A DNA stretch of 64,000 nt from Paenibacillus odorifer. GTDB lineage: Bacteria > Bacillota > Bacilli > Paenibacillales > Paenibacillaceae. The notes under the pieces were generated by a model that was not told the DNA's origin, did no database searches, and saw only the letters and a program-made list of their open reading frames with translations. Positions 8,951 through 17,603 of this stretch are shown here, one piece after another (within the stretch, counting starts at the first letter, position 1; each line of letters opens with the position of its first letter). Position numbers and translations under genes: made by a program. Where the stretch lies: the NCBI RefSeq assembly GCF_000758725.1, contig NZ_CP009428.1:3410001-3474000 (forward strand), given 5' to 3'.

Positions 8951-9015
8951 CTTTCAAAGTTAGTTTTGCATGAAGTCAAACCTGGGAATCGTATGCTCAC
9001 AAAACTTTTAGGAGG
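8951..9015 (+). promoter_or_regulatory. leader element copy A before the cmoJ-like gene
   Basis: The segment right after the DinB stop aligns with 34074-34140 in front of the GH9 gene: ACTTTC, AGTTTTG, TGAAG, then TATGCTCACAAAACTTTT and AGGAGG. AGTTTTG (8962-8968) is complementary to CAAAACT (9000-9006), so a hairpin can close just before the ribosome site at 9010-9015. It may be an RNA element acting on translation or mRNA stability. Confidence 0.5.
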
Positions 9016-9022
9016 AATGAAC

Positions 9023-10369
9023 ATGACCAAACCAAAACAACTGAAGCTAGGGGCACTGCTTCATGGAGTAGGAGGCAGCACGTCGATGTGGCGCCATCCT
9101 GATGCTAAGCCGGATGCAAGTGTAAACTTTGAATTATACAAAGCGTGGGTACAGAAGGCAGAAGAAGGCAAGCTGGATCTGATCTTCATCGCAGACGGTT
9201 TGTACATTAATGAAAAGTCCATTCCGCATTTCCTTAACCGGTTTGAGCCGCTGACCATCCTTAGCGCACTCGCCGCCGTCAGCACCAACATCGGTCTGGT
9301 TGGTACCCTGTCCACCTCCTACAGTGAACCGTTTACTGTCGCGCGTCAATTCGGCTCACTGGATGTAATCAGCGGAGGCCGGGCCGGCTGGAATGTGGTG
9401 ACTTCACCGCTGGAAGGCTCTGCCTCTAATTACAGCAAAAAAGAGCATCCTGACCATGGCAAGCGCTACCGCATTGCTACCGAATATTTGCAGGTGACGC
9501 GCGGATTATGGGATTCCTGGGAAGATGATGCGTTTGTCCGAGACAAGGAATCAGGTGTATTCTTTGATCCGCAAAAAATGCATACCCTGGACCATCAAGG
9601 TGAGTTCTTCTCCGTGAAGGGACCGCTCAATATTGCTCGTTCGAAGCAGGGGCAGCCAGTCGTGTTTCAGGCAGGTTCCTCAGAAGTTGGTAAAAATTAC
9701 GCCTCAAAGGAAGCGGATGCTATCTTCACTGGCCACGAAACGCTAGAAGATGCCCAGGCATTCTATAGCGATGTTAAGACACGGGTAGCTTCATTTGACC
9801 GGGATCCGAATGAGGTGCTGATCTTTCCTGGCATTGCACCAATCATTGGCGACACACCAGAGGAAGCAGAGCGCAAATATCAGGAGGTTGCTGGTCTCGT
9901 GACGATTGAGAATGCACTGAAATATTTGGGCAGATTCTTCGAGCATCATGATTTCTCGCAATATCCGCTGGATGCACCGTTCCCTGAGCTTGGCGAGTTG
10001 GGGCGCAATAGTTTTCAGAGCGGCACGGATAAAATCAAAAAGGACGCGAAGGAGAGAGGCTTAACACTAAGACAGGTCGCCTTACAATCCGCTACCCCGC
10101 GCAGCAGCTTTATTGGCACACCTGAGCAAGTGGCGGATCAGATTCAAACCTGGTTTGAGGGTGGAGGAGCAGACGGATTTATGATCGCAGCTGCTGTTCC
10201 TAACGGACTGGAGGAATTCGTCGATCGGGTAGTGCCGATTCTGCAAGAGCGGGGTCTGTTCCGCACTGAATACGAAAGTAGCACCCTGCGTGGAAATCTC
10301 GGTATTCCATTGCCTGAGAACCGCTATTCCAAGGCATCTCAACCGGCAGGGCATAAAGCCATACATTAA
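9023..10369 (+). CDS. cmoJ: NtaA/SnaA/DszA-type flavin monooxygenase, CmoJ-like
   Basis: The 448-residue LLM-fold monooxygenase has the group's characteristic N-terminal [10 protein letters not shown] and the central [26 protein letters not shown] and [11 protein letters not shown] segments. I start at the ATG at 9023, seven bases after GGAGG; in-frame starts at 8966 and 9017 lack a properly placed site. The B. subtilis equivalent (CmoJ/YtnJ) oxidises N-acetyl-S-alkyl cysteines at the C-S bond using FMNH2. It ends the operon, followed by a terminator at 10421. Confidence 0.8.
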   Translation: MTKPKQLKLGALLHGVGGSTSMWRHPDAKPDASVNFELYKAWVQKAEEGKLDLIFIADGLYINEKSIPHFLNRFEPLTILSALAAVSTNIGLVGTLSTSYSEPFTVARQFGSLDVISGGRAGWNVVTSPLEGSASNYSKKEHPDHGKRYRIATEYLQVTRGLWDSWEDDAFVRDKESGVFFDPQKMHTLDHQGEFFSVKGPLNIARSKQGQPVVFQAGSSEVGKNYASKEADAIFTGHETLEDAQAFYSDVKTRVASFDRDPNEVLIFPGIAPIIGDTPEEAERKYQEVAGLVTIENALKYLGRFFEHHDFSQYPLDAPFPELGELGRNSFQSGTDKIKKDAKERGLTLRQVALQSATPRSSFIGTPEQVADQIQTWFEGGGADGFMIAAAVPNGLEEFVDRVVPILQERGLFRTEYESSTLRGNLGIPLPENRYSKASQPAGHKAIH

Positions 10370-10420
10370 CAATAATATTAATTTGAATTTCAATATTTAG
10401 CTTTCGTCATAAAAAATGTA

Positions 10421-10446
10421 ACGCAGCCGTTTAAGGCTGCGTTTAT
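10421..10446 (+). terminator. rho-independent terminator of the sulfur operon
   Basis: ACGCAGCC-GTTTAA-GGCTGCGT is a perfect 8-bp stem with a 6-base loop followed by TTATTT. It lies 50 bases after the cmoJ-like stop. Confidence 0.8.
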
Positions 10447-10474
10447 TTGCGTGCGCGCGGAGCTTGTCTATCAA

Positions 10475-10488
10475 CGTAAGCGCTTTAA
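10475..10488. promoter_or_regulatory. candidate cre (CcpA) site before sugar ABC operon
   Basis: CGTAAGCGCTTTAA matches the cre consensus WGWAANCGNTNWCA at 12 of 14 positions. It lies about 93 bases before the first permease, the right place for catabolite repression of a carbohydrate operon. Confidence 0.5.
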
Positions 10489-10580
10489 ATATCCAATCAG
10501 AGCAATAGATAACCAATCACTGTTATATAGGCAGGGTTCCCGCTGCAGCTTATGATAGAAATATCAAGGAGGGATGTAAA

Positions 10581-11474
10581 TTGTACGCTAAGTTCTACAA
10601 GTACCGATGGCAATATTTAATGATTCTTCCGGGAGTTCTGTTGCTATTTCTGTTCAGCTATATTCCGATGGCAGGGATTCAGGTCGCCTTCCGCGACTTT
10701 CAGATTGGCACCTCGATCTGGAATAGCGTATGGGTGGGATTAGACAACTTTTCTTTCCTGCAAGATCCCCAGTTTTTAACTGTTGTCAAAAACACGTTAT
10801 ATATATCCGTGCTTAAGTTCATCTTCGGATTCCCGGCACCGATTCTGCTGGCGCTGGTGATTAACGAGGTAACCCGGCCTGTATTTAAACGATTCGTGCA
10901 ATCGGTCAGCTATTTGCCACATTTTTTCTCATGGATTGTAGTCGCTTACATCCTGCAGTCTTTTCTGACTTTGGATGGTGGGCTGGTCAATCAGTTCATC
11001 GAGAAAGCAGGTGGTGATCCCGTATTTTTTCTAGGTTCCACGGAGTGGTTCCGGCCCATGGTTATATTAAGCGGCTTGTGGAAAGAGACCGGCTGGAACA
11101 CGATTCTCTATTTGGCTGCGATCACAACGATTGATCCGCAATTGTATGAGTCCGCCAAGGTAGAGGGGGCAGGAAAGCTAGCCCAGATTCGGCATATCAC
11201 CTTCCCGGGTATTCTACCGACGATATCGATTGTGCTAATTCTAAGTATCCCAAGCCTGATTACTGTAGGGATGGATCAGATTTATCCGCTGATGAATTCT
11301 GCTAATCAAGGGGTCGCGGATGTACTGGATACGTATATCATCCGCAACGGATTGCAGCAGGGATATTTTGGGATGGCGACCGCAGTAGGACTGTTATCCT
11401 CAGTGATCAGCTTGATATTGGTTGTTTCGACTAATCAGTTATCCAGAAAAATAAATGGTGAAGGATTATGGTGA
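10581..11474 (+). CDS. sugar ABC transporter permease (LplB-like)
   Basis: The 297-residue, six-helix permease of the oligosaccharide group (LplB/UgpA type) has the coupling motif ESAKVEGAGKLAQIRHITFPGI. Translation starts at a TTG seven bases after GGAGGG. With the next permease it should form the channel; the binding protein is at 12409. No ATPase is encoded nearby, so a shared MsmX-like ATPase elsewhere is expected. Substrate is probably an oligosaccharide related to the GH2 enzyme at the operon's end. Confidence 0.82.
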   Translation: MYAKFYKYRWQYLMILPGVLLLFLFSYIPMAGIQVAFRDFQIGTSIWNSVWVGLDNFSFLQDPQFLTVVKNTLYISVLKFIFGFPAPILLALVINEVTRPVFKRFVQSVSYLPHFFSWIVVAYILQSFLTLDGGLVNQFIEKAGGDPVFFLGSTEWFRPMVILSGLWKETGWNTILYLAAITTIDPQLYESAKVEGAGKLAQIRHITFPGILPTISIVLILSIPSLITVGMDQIYPLMNSANQGVADVLDTYIIRNGLQQGYFGMATAVGLLSSVISLILVVSTNQLSRKINGEGLW

Positions 11475-11480
11475 TGGCAT

Positions 11481-12377
11481 ATGAAGCTCAGCAGAGGTGA
11501 AAAAATAGCTCAATACGTCATCGTCATAGTACTGGCCGGTCTGTGCTTGTCTGTACTATATCCATTCCTGTACATGCTGGCAATCTCACTGAATGACGGT
11601 GCAAGTGCGGCCAAAGGTGGCGTGTATCTATGGCCCAAGAATTTCACATTAATAAATTATGAGATCGTATTAGGAAATGAAATTATCCGGCAGTCTTATC
11701 TAATTACAATCGCTAGGACAGTCATTGGCACATTCGCAGGACTTATCGTCACACTTCTGGTGGCATTTGGCTTGTCCTACCGCGGTCTTCCCTTAAGAAG
11801 CACGATACTAGGCTATATTCTTTTAACCATGTTATTCAGTGGAGGACTGGTTCCTTTCTATATTCAGCTTAATAATCTCGGGCTTATCAACACGTTCTGG
11901 GTGTATATTTTCCCCGGGCTGTTCTCGGTCTGGAACATGTTTGTCATGCTGAAGTTTATACAGGGAATCCCTGAAGCTCTGGTAGAATCCGCTGAACTAG
12001 ATGGAGCCGGTCCTGTTCGTACTCTGATTCAGATTATTATTCCACTCTCTCAACCTATGCTTGCAGCGCTGGGACTGTTTACCGCAGTGGGACACTGGAA
12101 TGATTGGTTCGCCGGTGCTTTCTTCGTCACGAAGCAGAATCTGATTCCGGTGCAGACCTTCCTGCAGCAATTGCTCGCTGCTCAGGATTTATCCGCTGTC
12201 CTTGGCTCGAATACCAACCAGGAAGCTTTGGCGAGGAGCTCACAAATGCAGAATATTACGCTGATGTCGATTAAGATGGCAGTCGTTATGGTGAGTGCAA
12301 TCCCCATCCTGTGCGTGTATCCGTTCCTGCAGAAATATTTTGTGAAAGGAGTTCTTGTAGGGTCAGTAAAAGGTTGA
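11481..12377 (+). CDS. sugar ABC transporter permease (YtcP/AraQ-like)
   Basis: The 298-residue permease has six predicted helices and the coupling loop ESAELDGAGPVRTLIQIIIPLS; it ends with the typical KYFVKGVLVGSVKG. It begins six bases after the LplB-like gene and pairs with it. Confidence 0.82.
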   Translation: MKLSRGEKIAQYVIVIVLAGLCLSVLYPFLYMLAISLNDGASAAKGGVYLWPKNFTLINYEIVLGNEIIRQSYLITIARTVIGTFAGLIVTLLVAFGLSYRGLPLRSTILGYILLTMLFSGGLVPFYIQLNNLGLINTFWVYIFPGLFSVWNMFVMLKFIQGIPEALVESAELDGAGPVRTLIQIIIPLSQPMLAALGLFTAVGHWNDWFAGAFFVTKQNLIPVQTFLQQLLAAQDLSAVLGSNTNQEALARSSQMQNITLMSIKMAVVMVSAIPILCVYPFLQKYFVKGVLVGSVKG

Positions 12378-12408
12378 TCTACAATAATAGAACAGGGGGA
12401 ATTAAACA

Positions 12409-14094
12409 ATGATGATCAAAAAAACGGGTCTAGTCGCCTTGGCTGCAGCAACCTTACTGATGTCTATTGCCGGATGCTCCGGATCAGGTGGGAATACTGC
12501 GAACAAGCCTGGAAGTGACAATGAAACGTCAAATAACCAGCCCGCCAGTGGCTCGACTTCCTTTAATCTCTGGCTCGGATGGACGGCAACCATCAATAAT
12601 GATAGTATGGTCCAGAAATATTGGCGTGAACAGGAGCCTGGAGTAAATGTGAAGCTGGAAACCACCCAAGGCGACGCGATGACTGCACTTAATTTGAAGA
12701 TAAACACTGGCGGCTTTGAGGATGCAGCTATCTTCAGCCGAAACGAAACGGTCAAAAGCGCGATGAACCGGTCGAAACAGCTTATGCCGCTAGAGCAGTA
12801 TTTCGACATGCCTGACAAATATCCAGGACTTGCGTCTATTCCAAAGCAGTATCTGGAACTTATGAAGGATAATGAGGGCCATATCTGGTCCATCCCTACC
12901 TGGTTTGACCAAAACCCGGAAGATCCGTGGCCAGGTTGGGCATCTCAAGCCTGGATTGTCAGAAGTGATGTGCTGGAGAAAACAGGTATGACCAAAGAGG
13001 ACTTAGCAACGTTAGAAGGAGTTGAGACCTTCCTTAGGAAAGCTGCAGAAGAGAAGGATGCTTCCGGCAAATCGCTGATTCCTCTATCATTCCTGATGGA
13101 CACTAGTGATAATCTGGGCTGGAGCGATGAAAACGCGATTTTGACAGCATTCGGGGTGACTACAGCGGGTAATGGCGTTGACAAACGCGGCGATGATTTT
13201 GTATTCGCTTACGACGATCCCAATTATAAAGCAGCTTATCAATGGATGAACAAGATGTACCAGGAGAAGTTGATCGATCCAGAGGTCGTCACCAGCAAAA
13301 AAGAACAGTATACAGAAAAGAACAAATCAGGTCGTATTGCCTTCAATGTCGGCAGCTTCTGGAACATTCCTGCCTCAGCCTGGGAGACATTGGACGGCCC
13401 AACAGAGCCAGGGTGGTTTTACGAAGCGATCCCTTTTCCTAAAGTGGATGGTGTAGAGAAAGTCGGAATTAATCAGGTTACCAATCCGAATCCAGGCTAT
13501 GATGTCTATGTTAGTGAAAAAACTAAAAATCTGGAAGCTATTCTGAAATTCTTCGATTATACCTTGCAGCCGAAACCCGAGCAGCAGCAGGTCATTAATG
13601 AAGGACCGGCGGGATTATACTGGGATTGGATTGATCAACCGTTGGGTAAATGGAAATTTACAGACGAAACCTACAAGACGAGCCGCAATTCCGGAGACAC
13701 CGCACAAAAAGCTAAAGTCACCCCGGAGCTTTACATGACTGCCTCTTACAGCAATGAATGGTACCCATGGTGGAACACAGAGGATGCAGGAAAAGCCGGA
13801 GCTGCTAAGACAATTAAGTTCACAGAAGCTATCGGCAAAATGGGAACGATCCGCGTGGCAGAGCCTTATGATCTGTTCCAGATGAAACAGGGCGGCGCAT
13901 GGGAGAAATATTCACCGGAGATCGAAAATATCCGCAAGGAATATCGAGCCAAGCTTTTAATGGCCAAAGACGAGGGGCAATTCGAGAAGAATTGGAGCGA
14001 TTTCCAAGCAGCACTAGAGAAGCGTGGGCACTGGAGTGAAGTCAAGCAGGAGTGGCTGGATACGTACAAGGAGGAAGTAACAGCCTTGCAATAG
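12409..14094 (+). CDS. extracellular sugar-binding lipoprotein (family 1)
   Basis: The 561-residue protein has a lipoprotein signal with lipobox SIAGC near residue 23, a Gly/Ser/Asn linker, and the large family 1 binding fold. It is long, like the LplA group that accompanies LplB/YtcP permeases. Aromatic-rich stretches (IWSIPTWFDQNPEDPWPGW, NEWYPWWNTED) suit stacking against sugar rings. It would deliver an oligosaccharide to the permeases encoded before it. GGGGG precedes two adjacent ATGs (12409, 12412). Confidence 0.83.
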   Translation: MMIKKTGLVALAAATLLMSIAGCSGSGGNTANKPGSDNETSNNQPASGSTSFNLWLGWTATINNDSMVQKYWREQEPGVNVKLETTQGDAMTALNLKINTGGFEDAAIFSRNETVKSAMNRSKQLMPLEQYFDMPDKYPGLASIPKQYLELMKDNEGHIWSIPTWFDQNPEDPWPGWASQAWIVRSDVLEKTGMTKEDLATLEGVETFLRKAAEEKDASGKSLIPLSFLMDTSDNLGWSDENAILTAFGVTTAGNGVDKRGDDFVFAYDDPNYKAAYQWMNKMYQEKLIDPEVVTSKKEQYTEKNKSGRIAFNVGSFWNIPASAWETLDGPTEPGWFYEAIPFPKVDGVEKVGINQVTNPNPGYDVYVSEKTKNLEAILKFFDYTLQPKPEQQQVINEGPAGLYWDWIDQPLGKWKFTDETYKTSRNSGDTAQKAKVTPELYMTASYSNEWYPWWNTEDAGKAGAAKTIKFTEAIGKMGTIRVAEPYDLFQMKQGGAWEKYSPEIENIRKEYRAKLLMAKDEGQFEKNWSDFQAALEKRGHWSEVKQEWLDTYKEEVTALQ

Positions 14095-14145
14095 ACAACC
14101 GTGATGCTCATTCAGTCGCGGATCTTAAACGATAAAAAAATTAAT

Positions 14146-14173
14146 GGAGCACCTCTCACTTGGAGGGGGCTCC
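14146..14173 (+). terminator. hairpin between binding-protein and kinase genes
   Basis: GGAGCACCTC pairs with GAGGGGGCTCC around a 7-base loop, with one mismatch. There is no long T-run (CTTTG follows), so partial termination or an mRNA-stabilising stem is more likely than a full stop. It would lower sensor expression relative to the binding protein. Confidence 0.5.
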
Positions 14174-14198
14174 CTTTGCACTTCATGGGGGGGAATCT

Positions 14199-15989
14199 AT
14201 GATTAAACAACAAATAGAGAAATGGATCATCCGTATGACCCATTCTATGAACCTGAGGAGTAAGATTGTATTATTCTACGGACTAATTGTATTTCTCCCC
14301 ACCGTACTGCTGGCTGCAGGTGCAGGGTACATGATGCTTCATACAGTGCGGGCCAATTATATGCTTACGATCAGGGAAGCCGTTCGGCAAAGTGCGCAGA
14401 GTATTGAATTCAGGAAGCAAAGCTATGATCTGCTGGCTACCCGGACGGCTACGGATGGTGAGCTGATCTCTAGATTAGCCAGGGACTATGCGGATATCGA
14501 TGAACAATTGGGTACGGTCAATTATGTGGACCGTTCCTTCCTGCTCACCAGTAAATACTTGCCAGGTATTGAGAATTTCCGGATCTATCATACCAACGAT
14601 ACACTAGTGCAAGATGGAGGGCTTCTGTGGAAGCCGGAAGAACGGAGCCTTTCGGGAATTCGAGAGCGGGAATGGTATACGAAAATGCTTCGCACAACAG
14701 ACAATATGGTATGGACTAATGCAGCTGACGACAGGACTAAGCTAGTGGTATCCCATAAAATTCTGAACGCATATGGAGATGTTTACGGGATTGTGTACCT
14801 GTTACTGAACTATAACGGTGTCTTCATGGAATCGTTCGAGCATCCTTTTGAAGGGGCCGGAGAATTGTATATTGTTGACGACAACGAACGAATTATTGCA
14901 TCCTCGGAGCCCTCTGAAATTGGCAGCCGGTTATCCTCATCCTCCTTAGGTCAGTACTGGAATAACTCGTTGGAAACATCGGCGACAAAAAGCGGGATGA
15001 TGCTGATCACTCAGGAGATTAAGTCTGGCTGGACGGTTGCCGCGCTTGTGCATCTTGACCGACTGGAGGAGCAGTCTACGCGGATTATGTACTATATCGG
15101 AGCAGGTATTGCATTTTTCCTGCTGTTGTCCATCTTTCTAATCATGATTGTACTTAAAAATGTGATTTGGCGGATCCGCAAGCTGGGCATCCGAATGACA
15201 GATATCTCACAGGGCTATTTCGAAGTTACAGTGAGAAACCGTGACAACGATGAGCTGGGTGAACTTGAGATATTGTTCAATTCCATGTCTGGCCGTTTGA
15301 GAAAACTGGTCGAAGAACATACAGAGGCCATGCTCAAAGAGCGGGAGCAATCATTCAGGGCGTTGCAGGCACAGATTAACCCTCATTTCATCTATAATTC
15401 GCTAAGTCTGATCCGTTGGCGGGCATTAGATCAGCAGGACGAATTGCAAATCCGAACCATAGATGCGCTGACGACATTCTATCGGCTGGCACTCAATAAC
15501 CGGGTTAATGTGACGCTGATCCGTGACGAAATTGAGCATCTTAAGGCGTATATCGAAATTCAGCAGCTGCGTTATCCCGGTCAGGTATCCGTAGAGTGGC
15601 TGGTAGAGCCTGACGTTCTTGACCTGTACAGCATTAAGCTGATTCTACAGCCAACGGTCGAGAACTGTTATCTGCACGGGGGCATCACAACTAGAACTCA
15701 TGCTTTTATACAAATTACGATCAAACGAGTGGAGAATACGGTGCAGTTTCAGATTTTTGATAATGGAAAAGGGATTGGCAGTGAGAAGCTGGAACAGATC
15801 CGTACCGGCAGCTACACGGGGACGCAAAACGGATTCGGGATGAACAATATCCGTGAACGTCTTGCCTTGTATTTTGGCACAGAGGGCCGCTTTGAGATTG
15901 ACAGTGTAGAAGACGAATGGACTTGTGTAACCATTGATATCCCTGTTTGCAAGGAAAGTCCTGAGATAAAAAAGGGGGATGGAGCTTAA
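14199..15989 (+). CDS. YesM-family sensor histidine kinase
   Basis: The 596-residue membrane kinase has a first transmembrane helix at about residues 23-46, an extracellular Cache-like sensor, a second helix at about 295-320, a HAMP linker, then His_kinase (FRALQAQINPHFIYNSLSLIRW, phosphoacceptor His in NPHF) and HATPase (DNGKGIG, NGFGMNNIRERL). I use the ATG at 14199 after a run of G rather than the in-frame ATG at 14160. It senses an external signal, probably through the sugar-binding system, and phosphorylates the regulator encoded next, with which it overlaps by one base. Confidence 0.85.
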   Translation: MIKQQIEKWIIRMTHSMNLRSKIVLFYGLIVFLPTVLLAAGAGYMMLHTVRANYMLTIREAVRQSAQSIEFRKQSYDLLATRTATDGELISRLARDYADIDEQLGTVNYVDRSFLLTSKYLPGIENFRIYHTNDTLVQDGGLLWKPEERSLSGIREREWYTKMLRTTDNMVWTNAADDRTKLVVSHKILNAYGDVYGIVYLLLNYNGVFMESFEHPFEGAGELYIVDDNERIIASSEPSEIGSRLSSSSLGQYWNNSLETSATKSGMMLITQEIKSGWTVAALVHLDRLEEQSTRIMYYIGAGIAFFLLLSIFLIMIVLKNVIWRIRKLGIRMTDISQGYFEVTVRNRDNDELGELEILFNSMSGRLRKLVEEHTEAMLKEREQSFRALQAQINPHFIYNSLSLIRWRALDQQDELQIRTIDALTTFYRLALNNRVNVTLIRDEIEHLKAYIEIQQLRYPGQVSVEWLVEPDVLDLYSIKLILQPTVENCYLHGGITTRTHAFIQITIKRVENTVQFQIFDNGKGIGSEKLEQIRTGSYTGTQNGFGMNNIRERLALYFGTEGRFEIDSVEDEWTCVTIDIPVCKESPEIKKGDGA

Positions 15990-17593
15990 TGCGGGTATTA
16001 ATTGTCGACGACGAGCCTATGCAGATTCAAGGGCTTCTTCGTCATATTGGCTGGAAAGCTCTGGGGTATGAGGAACCGTTAACTGCATTATCTGGTGAAG
16101 AAGCACTAACAATCCTAGGAAAAACTCTTGTGGATGTGCTGATCGCTGACGTCTCGATGCCCGGTATGACAGGGATCGAACTGCTCGCCAGATGCAGAGC
16201 GGATTATCCGTTACTCCAGTCTTTACAGACTGTGATGATCAGTGGATATGACGAGTTTGAATTTGTGCAGGAGGCTATACATCTGGGAGCTAAAGCTTAC
16301 GTTCTGAAGCCCATCAAGACGGAAGAACTCGAAATGAAACTGGCTGCGTTCAGAGAAGTAGTTGAGAAGAAAAAACAGATTGAACAGGAAACCACTGTAC
16401 TTAGGGAGAAAGTTACAGAGAGCTATGAGGTGCTGCAGGAACGTTTCGTCAAAGATATGGTCGAAGGCTGGATCCACAGTGATGAGCTGCTCGAATCCTG
16501 GCGGCGTCTGCTGGATCTGCCTAATGGGGAATGGCAGGCAACTTTATTCCTGTTCGGATATGACCGCAGGTTCCTAGATAATCCGCATGATGCCAAGGAT
16601 CGGATCCTGCTTAGCGAAGGGTTATTGAACTGCGTTAAGACTGGTCTATCTGGCTTCTCCGGTACCTATATAGGGAAGACAGGAGCGGATGAACTGGCCG
16701 TCATTGTGCTGAACGCAACGCCATTGGTGCGGGCAAGACTTGAGAAGCAGCTTGCGTTTATCCAAGATATCCTAAGAGAGCAGTATAAAGCCTCCGTCTC
16801 GGTCGGAATTAGCAGAGAGTGCTTGTTCTGGACGGAAATACCGTTGCTTTATAAGGAAGTAAGGCATATGATGACCGGTGCCAGGCTGGCCGGCTACGGA
16901 CAAATCCTCTATTTCGACCGGAACTTGATGAATGAATATCATGATTTCAGGTTGCGTGAAGAATACATTCCGGAAATCGTTAAGCTATTGGACAGAGGAG
17001 AGAGCGATAAAGCTTCCTCTTATTTCAATCATGCTTTCGAAGTGCTACTTGCACGAGAACCTGTATCCTTTTCCTATGTGCAGGCTTTCGGAATGGGTTT
17101 GCTTAGCGAACTAGCCAGAAAACTGAAGCGTATACATGAGAAGGATACAGAGATGAACATCCTCATGTGGCAGCGCCTGATCGACTGTACAGGCGTAGAT
17201 GAAGTCAGGAAGGTCGTACTGGAATATTTGGCGCAATATGCTAAGCTTAATCAAAGAGAACAGGTCGCTCAGCAGCATAACCTTATCCAGCGGGTCGCCC
17301 GCCAATTGGAGGAGCATCTGCATGAGAACATGACTGTAAAGCAGCTTGCTGAGCAGTTTCACTTGAATCACAGCTATTTAAGTGTTCTCTTCAAGAAAGA
17401 AATGGGCCGGACGATTTCCGATTTCGTGCAGGAAGCGCGTGTGAACAAAGCCAAGGAACTACTTCGTGACCCCAATATTAAGGTTTACGAGGTTGCCGAG
17501 CAGGTGGGCTTTCAAACCGCGGCTTATTTTGCCTTCCTTTTTAAGAAAACAACCGGCACCACACCTCAGGAGTTCAGAGATTATCATTATTAG
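15989..17593 (+). CDS. YesN-family response regulator with AraC DNA-binding domain
   Basis: The 534-residue regulator has an N-terminal receiver (residues 1-120; phosphoacceptor Asp in VLIADVSMPGMTG, Lys in YVLKPIK), a long helical middle part, and a C-terminal AraC domain with two helix-turn-helix motifs (VKQLAEQFHLNHSYLSVLFKKE; VYEVAEQVGFQTAAYFAFLFKK). It starts within the kinase stop (TAATG). It is expected to switch on the permease/binding-protein operon and the GH2 gene. Confidence 0.87.
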   Translation: MRVLIVDDEPMQIQGLLRHIGWKALGYEEPLTALSGEEALTILGKTLVDVLIADVSMPGMTGIELLARCRADYPLLQSLQTVMISGYDEFEFVQEAIHLGAKAYVLKPIKTEELEMKLAAFREVVEKKKQIEQETTVLREKVTESYEVLQERFVKDMVEGWIHSDELLESWRRLLDLPNGEWQATLFLFGYDRRFLDNPHDAKDRILLSEGLLNCVKTGLSGFSGTYIGKTGADELAVIVLNATPLVRARLEKQLAFIQDILREQYKASVSVGISRECLFWTEIPLLYKEVRHMMTGARLAGYGQILYFDRNLMNEYHDFRLREEYIPEIVKLLDRGESDKASSYFNHAFEVLLAREPVSFSYVQAFGMGLLSELARKLKRIHEKDTEMNILMWQRLIDCTGVDEVRKVVLEYLAQYAKLNQREQVAQQHNLIQRVARQLEEHLHENMTVKQLAEQFHLNHSYLSVLFKKEMGRTISDFVQEARVNKAKELLRDPNIKVYEVAEQVGFQTAAYFAFLFKKTTGTTPQEFRDYHY

Positions 17594-17603
17594 GAGTGAT
17601 ATT

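Noticed and set aside
12402..12893. 163-codon antisense frame over the start of the sugar-binding lipoprotein
   Set aside because: The plus-strand gene has a lipoprotein signal and ribosome site; the antisense frame has neither.
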